A stretch of DNA of 17,896 nt from Actinomycetes bacterium (GTDB taxonomy: Bacteria; Actinomycetota; Acidimicrobiia; Acidimicrobiales; CADCSY01). Shown here piece after piece: positions 14,599 to 17,896 of the stretch (the first letter of the stretch is position 1; every line of letters begins with the position of its first letter). The position numbers were made by a program, and so were the translations under genes. The stretch is from the NCBI GenBank assembly GCA_025464025.1, contig JAODBP010000354.1:1-17896 (forward strand), given 5' to 3'. The notes under the pieces were generated by a model. The model ran no database searches. It was not told the origin of the DNA and saw only the letters and a program-made list of their open reading frames with translations.

Positions 14599-15432
14599 TC
14601 AGACCTGGCAGCCGGGGCAGTAGAACGCAGAGCGTCCCTGCCACTTCACCCGCTCGACGGTGTGCCGGCACCGGCGGCACGGCTCACCCTCGCGGGCGTA
14701 GACCTTGTGCTCGGCCGAGAACTGCCCAACGTTGCCGTAGAGGTCGCGGTACTGCTCGTCGGCCAGCGACGAGCCCCGCAGCTTGATCGCCTCCTGCAGC
14801 ACCTCGCCCATGGCGCGGTACAGGCGACGAACCTCCTGGGTCGACACCGTCTCCGAGCCCCGGTCGTAGCGGAGGCCGGCCGCCCACAGGATCTCGTCGC
14901 TGTAGATGTTGCCGATGCCGGCCACGAACTTCTGGTCCATGAGCAGCGTCTTCAGCTTCACCTTGCGGTTGATGAGCCGGCGCCCGAACTCGTCCCAGCT
15001 CATGACGTCCTCGACGGGATCGAAGCCGAGCTCGGTCAGCTCCGGCGCCTCCTCGGCCATGGCCGCCTTGGAGACGACGTAGAGCTCGCCGAAGGTGCGG
15101 GGATCGACGAAGCGGATCTGCCCGCCCTGGGTGAACGTGATCGTCACGTGGGTGTGCTTGGCCACGGGGTCGCGCACGGCGGCCTTGAGCAACTGGCCGC
15201 TCATCCCGAGGTGCACGACCAGCCAGTCGTCGCCCAGGGAGAGGAGGAGGTTCTTCCCCCGCCGCTCGACGCTCTCGATCTTCTGGCCCTCGATGCGGGA
15301 GATGAACTGCTTCTTGGTGGTGTGGCGGCGGATGGAGCGGTTGCCGCTCACCTCGACCGACTTCACCCGCCGACCGACCGCCTCCTTCTCCAGGTCACGG
15401 CGAACCGTCTCGACCTCGGGCAACTCGGGCAT
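14599..15432 (-). CDS. mutM: formamidopyrimidine-DNA glycosylase (Fpg/MutM)
   Basis: 277 residues. It removes 8-oxoguanine and ring-opened purines from DNA and nicks the abasic site by beta,delta-elimination. The mature N-terminus MPELPEVETV supplies Pro2 (Schiff-base nucleophile) and Glu3. Lys60 (RRGKNLL), Arg112 (DPRTFG) and Asn174 (GIGNIYSDE, the helix-two-turn-helix DNA contact) are all present. The C-terminal zinc finger has Cys252, Cys255, Cys272 and Cys275 with the catalytic Arg267 (QGRSAFYC). The ATG at 15432 shares a base with the rnc stop (TGATG), placing it last in the rpmF-plsX-acpP-rnc-mutM run, an order frequent in actinobacteria. Confidence 0.97.
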   Translation of the reverse strand: MPELPEVETVRRDLEKEAVGRRVKSVEVSGNRSIRRHTTKKQFISRIEGQKIESVERRGKNLLLSLGDDWLVVHLGMSGQLLKAAVRDPVAKHTHVTITFTQGGQIRFVDPRTFGELYVVSKAAMAEEAPELTELGFDPVEDVMSWDEFGRRLINRKVKLKTLLMDQKFVAGIGNIYSDEILWAAGLRYDRGSETVSTQEVRRLYRAMGEVLQEAIKLRGSSLADEQYRDLYGNVGQFSAEHKVYAREGEPCRRCRHTVERVKWQGRSAFYCPGCQV

Positions 15433-16142
15433 CAGCCGGCCTCCTCGTCCCCGCCGGGGCGGAGCGACTCCCATGCCAGGCGGGCCGCCGCCTGCTCGGC
15501 CTGCTTCTTCGAACGCCCCTCGCCGCCGCCGAACCGACGGTCCCCGACCCGCACGGCGGCGAAGAACCGCTTCGCGTGGTCGGGCCCCTCGTCGAGGACC
15601 TCGTAGACGGGCAGCGTCTCGTAGACGCGCGCCGCCAGCTCCTGGAGCCGGGTCTTGTAGTCCTGGCCGCCGGGACCGGCCGCGGCGTCGGAGATCCGGT
15701 CGCCGAGCAGCCCGAGCACCAGCTCGGCCGCCGCGTCCCAGCCGCCGTCGATGTAGACGGCGCCGATCACCGCCTCGGTCGCGTCGGCGAGGATCGACGG
15801 CTTCTCCCGCCCACCCGAGGCGTCCTCGCCCTTGCCGAGGCGCAACGTCGGGCCGAGGCCGAGCTCGAGGGCGACCTCGGCCAGCGCCGCCGCGCTCACG
15901 ACGGAGGCCCGCACCTTGGCCAGCTCGCCTTCGGGGAGCTCGGGGTAGGTGCGGAAGATGTGGTCGGTGACCACGAGGCCGAGCACGGCATCACCGAGGA
16001 ACTCGAGGCGCTCGTTGGAGGCCTGGCCGGGCGACTCGGCGACCCACGAGCGATGGGCCAGCGCCCGCTGCAGGAGCTCCGGGTCCGCGAAGCGGTGGGC
16101 GAGCCGCCCACCGAGGGCTTCGATCGCCGCTTGCTCGCTCAG
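15432..16142 (-). CDS. rnc: ribonuclease III
   Basis: Endonuclease for double-stranded RNA in rRNA processing and antisense RNA decay. With the start used here, 236 residues, normal for the family. The RNase III signature NERLEFLGD is at 43-51 with Glu44, Glu47 and Asp51; Asp120 and Glu123 in ADATEAVIG complete the metal site. The double-stranded-RNA-binding domain spans ~160-230 (DYKTRLQELA...SKKQAEQAAARLAWESL). The start is unresolved. Family alignment favours beginning at SEQAAIEALGGRL, but the only initiator-like codon there is CTG at 16142, 1 nt after the acpP stop. The nearest ordinary start in frame is GTG 16247, with AGGAGG 7 nt upstream, but it would overlap acpP by 104 nt and add 35 Ser/Arg-rich residues. 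Stop shared with the mutM start. Confidence 0.92.
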   Translation of the reverse strand: MSEQAAIEALGGRLAHRFADPELLQRALAHRSWVAESPGQASNERLEFLGDAVLGLVVTDHIFRTYPELPEGELAKVRASVVSAAALAEVALELGLGPTLRLGKGEDASGGREKPSILADATEAVIGAVYIDGGWDAAAELVLGLLGDRISDAAAGPGGQDYKTRLQELAARVYETLPVYEVLDEGPDHAKRFFAAVRVGDRRFGGGEGRSKKQAEQAAARLAWESLRPGGDEEAG

Positions 16143-16143
16143 C

Positions 16144-16407
16144 TCAGGACGTGCCGAGTCGAGCGACCACGTAGTCGACGGCGTCTCGCACCGTCTTGAG
16201 GTCCTCGAGATCCTCGTCCTCGATGCGAAAGCCGACCGTGCGTTCACCGACTTCCTCCTCGATGGCTTCGACGAGCTCGATGAGGGCAAGGGAATCGGCT
16301 TCGAGGTCGTCCGCGAAGGACTGCCCCTCGGAGATGGTGCTCGCCTCGATCTCGAGGATGTCGGCGAGGCGGTCGCGGATCAGCTCGAAGACCTCCTGGC
16401 GGTCCAT
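16144..16407 (-). CDS. acpP: acyl carrier protein
   Basis: 87 residues, acidic and four-helical, carrying growing fatty-acyl chains on a phosphopantetheine arm. The attachment serine is Ser39 in LEADSLALIELVEAIEEE, the family motif. ATG 16407 is chosen over the in-frame GTG 16422 because it gives the usual N-terminus MDRQEVFELIRDRLADIL; an AGGG lies about 5 nt upstream. The 86-nt gap before it contains a possible -10 (TACCAT, minus strand, 16453-16448), so ACP may have its own promoter in addition to reading through from plsX. The rnc frame begins at or before its stop. The C-terminal part is slightly extended and acidic (RIEDEDLEDL) compared with E. coli ACP. Confidence 0.93.
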   Translation of the reverse strand: MDRQEVFELIRDRLADILEIEASTISEGQSFADDLEADSLALIELVEAIEEEVGERTVGFRIEDEDLEDLKTVRDAVDYVVARLGTS

Positions 16408-16493
16408 CGGGCCCTGTTCCACGTGGGTCTCGGCAGGCACGAGGCGGATGGTAGCCGTTTCACAAGCGGGCAAGCGGATGTGCCGCTCACTGC

Positions 16494-17468
16494 TCAGGCG
16501 GAGACGGCGACCGCCTGGCGGAGGTGGCCCACGAGGTCGCCCTCGACCATGTCGCGGGCGACGCCGACGGCGTTCACGATGGCCCGGGCCGACGAGGAGC
16601 CGTGGCTGATGATGCAGACGCCGTCGACCCCGAGGAGCATCGCTCCCCCGTAGGTGTCGGGGTCGAGATCGATGGCCAGGGGCTCGAGCGCCGGCCACAC
16701 CTGGTCGAAGAGGGCGGCCAGCTCGGGCGTCGAGGTGAGCCGTTCCAGGATCGCCCTCTGCACGAAGCGCATCCCGCCTTCGAGCGTCTTGAGCACGACG
16801 TTGCCGGTGAAGCCGTCGGTGACCACGACGTCGACCTCGGTGGTCATGATGTCGCGGCCTTCGACGTTGCCGATGAAGTTCACGTTCGGAGCGGCCCGCA
16901 GGAGGCCGTTGGTCTCCTTCTCCTGGGCCCGGCCCTTGGTGTCCTCCTCGCCGATCGACAGGAGGCCGACCCGCGGGTTGGCCACGCCGAAGCGGGCGGT
17001 GGCGAAGGCGGCGCCCATCTGGGCGAACTGCACCAGCCACTCGGGCTGGACCTCGGCGTTGGCGCCGGCGTCGAGGAGGATCGTCGGCGTCGAGCCGGGC
17101 ACCGGGATCGGCGTGGCGATGGCCGGGCGGGCCACGCCCTTGATCCGGCCCATCCGCAGCAGGGCACTGGCCATCGTGGCACCGGTGTTGCCGGCGCTGA
17201 CCATGGCCGAGGCCTTCCCGTCACGCACGGCCTCGGCGGCGCGCACGAGCGAGGAGTCCTTCTTGCGACGCACCGACGACCCGGGGTCGTCGTGCATCTC
17301 GATCACCTCGGTGCAGGCGATGACGTCGAGGCCCAGGGGGTCGCCGATGCGGTCGGGCGGGCCGACCAGCACCACGGGCGTCCCGGCGTCCGCCGCCTGG
17401 CGAGCGCCGGCCACGATCTCGCCGGGAGCCTTGTCACCGCCGACGGCATCGACGGCGACGGGGAGCAT
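16494..17468 (-). CDS. plsX: phosphate acyltransferase PlsX
   Basis: 324 residues. It converts acyl-ACP to acyl-phosphate at the membrane, the entry to phosphatidic acid synthesis with PlsY. Family signatures are visible: VAVDAVGGDKAPGEIV (4-19), MVSAGNTGATMASALLRMGRI, TILLDAGAN, GLLSIGEEDTKGR, and VVTDGFTGNVVLKTLEG. The start is ATG 17468, 13 nt after the rpmF stop, with the conserved strand directly behind it; no strong Shine-Dalgarno is seen, so coupling to rpmF translation is likely. Linkage to rpmF and acpP is a classic conserved grouping. All expected motifs are present, so it should be functional. Confidence 0.96.
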   Translation of the reverse strand: MLPVAVDAVGGDKAPGEIVAGARQAADAGTPVVLVGPPDRIGDPLGLDVIACTEVIEMHDDPGSSVRRKKDSSLVRAAEAVRDGKASAMVSAGNTGATMASALLRMGRIKGVARPAIATPIPVPGSTPTILLDAGANAEVQPEWLVQFAQMGAAFATARFGVANPRVGLLSIGEEDTKGRAQEKETNGLLRAAPNVNFIGNVEGRDIMTTEVDVVVTDGFTGNVVLKTLEGGMRFVQRAILERLTSTPELAALFDQVWPALEPLAIDLDPDTYGGAMLLGVDGVCIISHGSSSARAIVNAVGVARDMVEGDLVGHLRQAVAVSA

Positions 17469-17481
17469 GCTCAGCGGTGGC

Positions 17482-17661
17482 TCAGTCGACTTCCACGGCC
17501 TGACGGCCGTTGTACCAGCCGCAGGTCGGGCACACCACGTGCGGCAGCTTGGCCGAGGAGCAGTTCGGGCAGAGGCTGCGCGACGGGGCGACCAGCTTCC
17601 AGTTGGAGGCCCGGCGGCTGCGGCTCTTCGCCTTGCTCGTCTTCTTCTTGGGGACGGCCAT
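17482..17661 (-). CDS. rpmF: 50S ribosomal protein L32
   Basis: 59 residues beginning MAVPKKKTSKAKSRSRRAS and ending NGRQAVEVD. The lysine/arginine-rich N-terminus and zinc ribbon CPNC (31-34) ... CPTC (44-47) identify the zinc-binding (C+) form of L32, rather than the zinc-free paralogue some actinobacteria use under zinc limitation. ATG 17661 has AGGAG 7 nt upstream. The gene is short and easily missed because a longer frame overlaps it. It heads the plsX-acpP-rnc-mutM run. The expected yceD/DUF177 gene is not directly upstream. Confidence 0.96.
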   Translation of the reverse strand: MAVPKKKTSKAKSRSRRASNWKLVAPSRSLCPNCSSAKLPHVVCPTCGWYNGRQAVEVD

Positions 17662-17874
17662 CGCCGGCTCCTACTCGTGCTTCAGGTGGGACCGAGCGAG
17701 GATAGTGGCATCCGAGGCCCGACCGGTAGTCGGCCTGTTCCGCGGAAGCCCCGGGGCCGCAACCACGGGACAGCGGGCTGATGGGATCGGGCGTCCTCGT
17801 CAGGGTCGAAAGACGAAGGACGCTCTGAGGCGACGTTGGGCGCGCCCGAGTCCCGCGCTCGAACCGGCGACGGA
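17662..17874. other. intergenic region upstream of rpmF
   Basis: No coding sequence is supported in these ~210 nt. On the minus strand TATCCT (17704-17699) is a good -10 about 40 nt before the rpmF ATG, with no clear -35 partner, so rpmF probably starts its own transcript here. The many long open frames crossing the region have no family resemblance. Confidence 0.45.
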
Positions 17875-17896
17875 TTGACACCATTTTTGATGTCAA
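17875..17896. promoter_or_regulatory. 22-bp AT-rich imperfect inverted repeat at the window edge
   Basis: TTGACACCA (17875-17883) and TGATGTCAA (17888-17896) are 9-bp arms, 8 of 9 complementary, around TTTT. It is strikingly AT-rich for this genome and contains TTGACA, a perfect -35 hexamer, on both strands. It may be an operator or a promoter for a gene beyond the window. Confidence 0.55.

Noticed and set aside
14426..14623. 65-codon plus-strand frame between livK and mutM
   Set aside because: It begins inside the operator region, runs into the mutM 3' end, lacks a ribosome site and resembles no family.
17845..17874. tRNA-like CTCGAACC (T-loop complement GGTTCGAG) near the right edge
   Set aside because: Flanking bases do not form a T stem, and no acceptor, anticodon or D arm can be folded.
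17471..17896. 141-codon minus-strand frame across the rpmF region
   Set aside because: It is a different frame from L32. The rpmF frame (17482-17661) has a full L32 sequence and ribosome site, while this one is low-complexity with no start signal.
1..17896. CRISPR array, transposase, integrase, phage or toxin-antitoxin genes
   Set aside because: No regularly spaced repeats, no DDE or recombinase motifs and no small paired toxin-antitoxin genes were seen on either strand.

Overview
The window is very GC-rich with strong G/C bias at third codon positions. It carries a conserved rpmF-plsX-acpP-rnc-mutM block, actinobacterial-type branched-chain amino-acid-like (HAAT) transporter genes, and a thiolase-like/DUF35 pair typical of actinobacterial steroid and isoprenoid degraders. 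This suggests an actinobacterium, possibly of the Acidimicrobiia type; the class is inference, not seen directly.

Layout. (1) 2-1036, plus strand: the 3' part of a PAS-EAL cyclic-di-GMP phosphodiesterase gene, cut by the window edge. (2) 1058-7512, minus strand: a tight six-gene catabolic operon, read in the order aldehyde dehydrogenase, NDP-forming acyl-CoA synthetase, amidohydrolase, Ltp2-like thiolase-fold aldolase, DUF35 zinc-ribbon/OB protein, unknown 86-residue protein. Most junctions are 0-11 nt gaps or 4-nt stop/start overlaps. (3) 7600-8241, plus strand: a divergent TetR-family regulator. A perfect 16-bp palindrome sits exactly in the spacer of the dehydrogenase promoter. (4) 8301-14338, minus strand: a transporter operon in the order livK lipoprotein, livH, a livM-livG fusion, livF, a candidate 42-codon small ORF, and a zinc alcohol dehydrogenase. 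Its promoter carries a second copy of the TetR-type palindrome and a different adjacent 19-bp palindrome. (5) 14599-17661, minus strand: housekeeping genes rpmF (L32), plsX, acpP, rnc, mutM. (6) 17662-17896: upstream DNA with a likely rpmF -10 element and an inverted repeat at the very edge.

How it may work together (inference). The Liv-type transporter imports a small organic acid or similar compound. The alcohol and aldehyde dehydrogenases oxidise alcohol to aldehyde to acid, and the synthetase makes the CoA thioester. The Ltp2-like protein with its DUF35 partner cleaves a beta-hydroxyacyl-CoA by a retro-aldol reaction, and the amidohydrolase acts on a ring or decarboxylates an intermediate. 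The TetR protein would control both operons through the shared TCAAAC-N4-GTTTGA site. The substrate cannot be read from the sequence. The main leads are the two-site regulon, the aldolase-like active site, and a tiny ORF with an ideal Shine-Dalgarno sequence locked between livF and the alcohol dehydrogenase gene.
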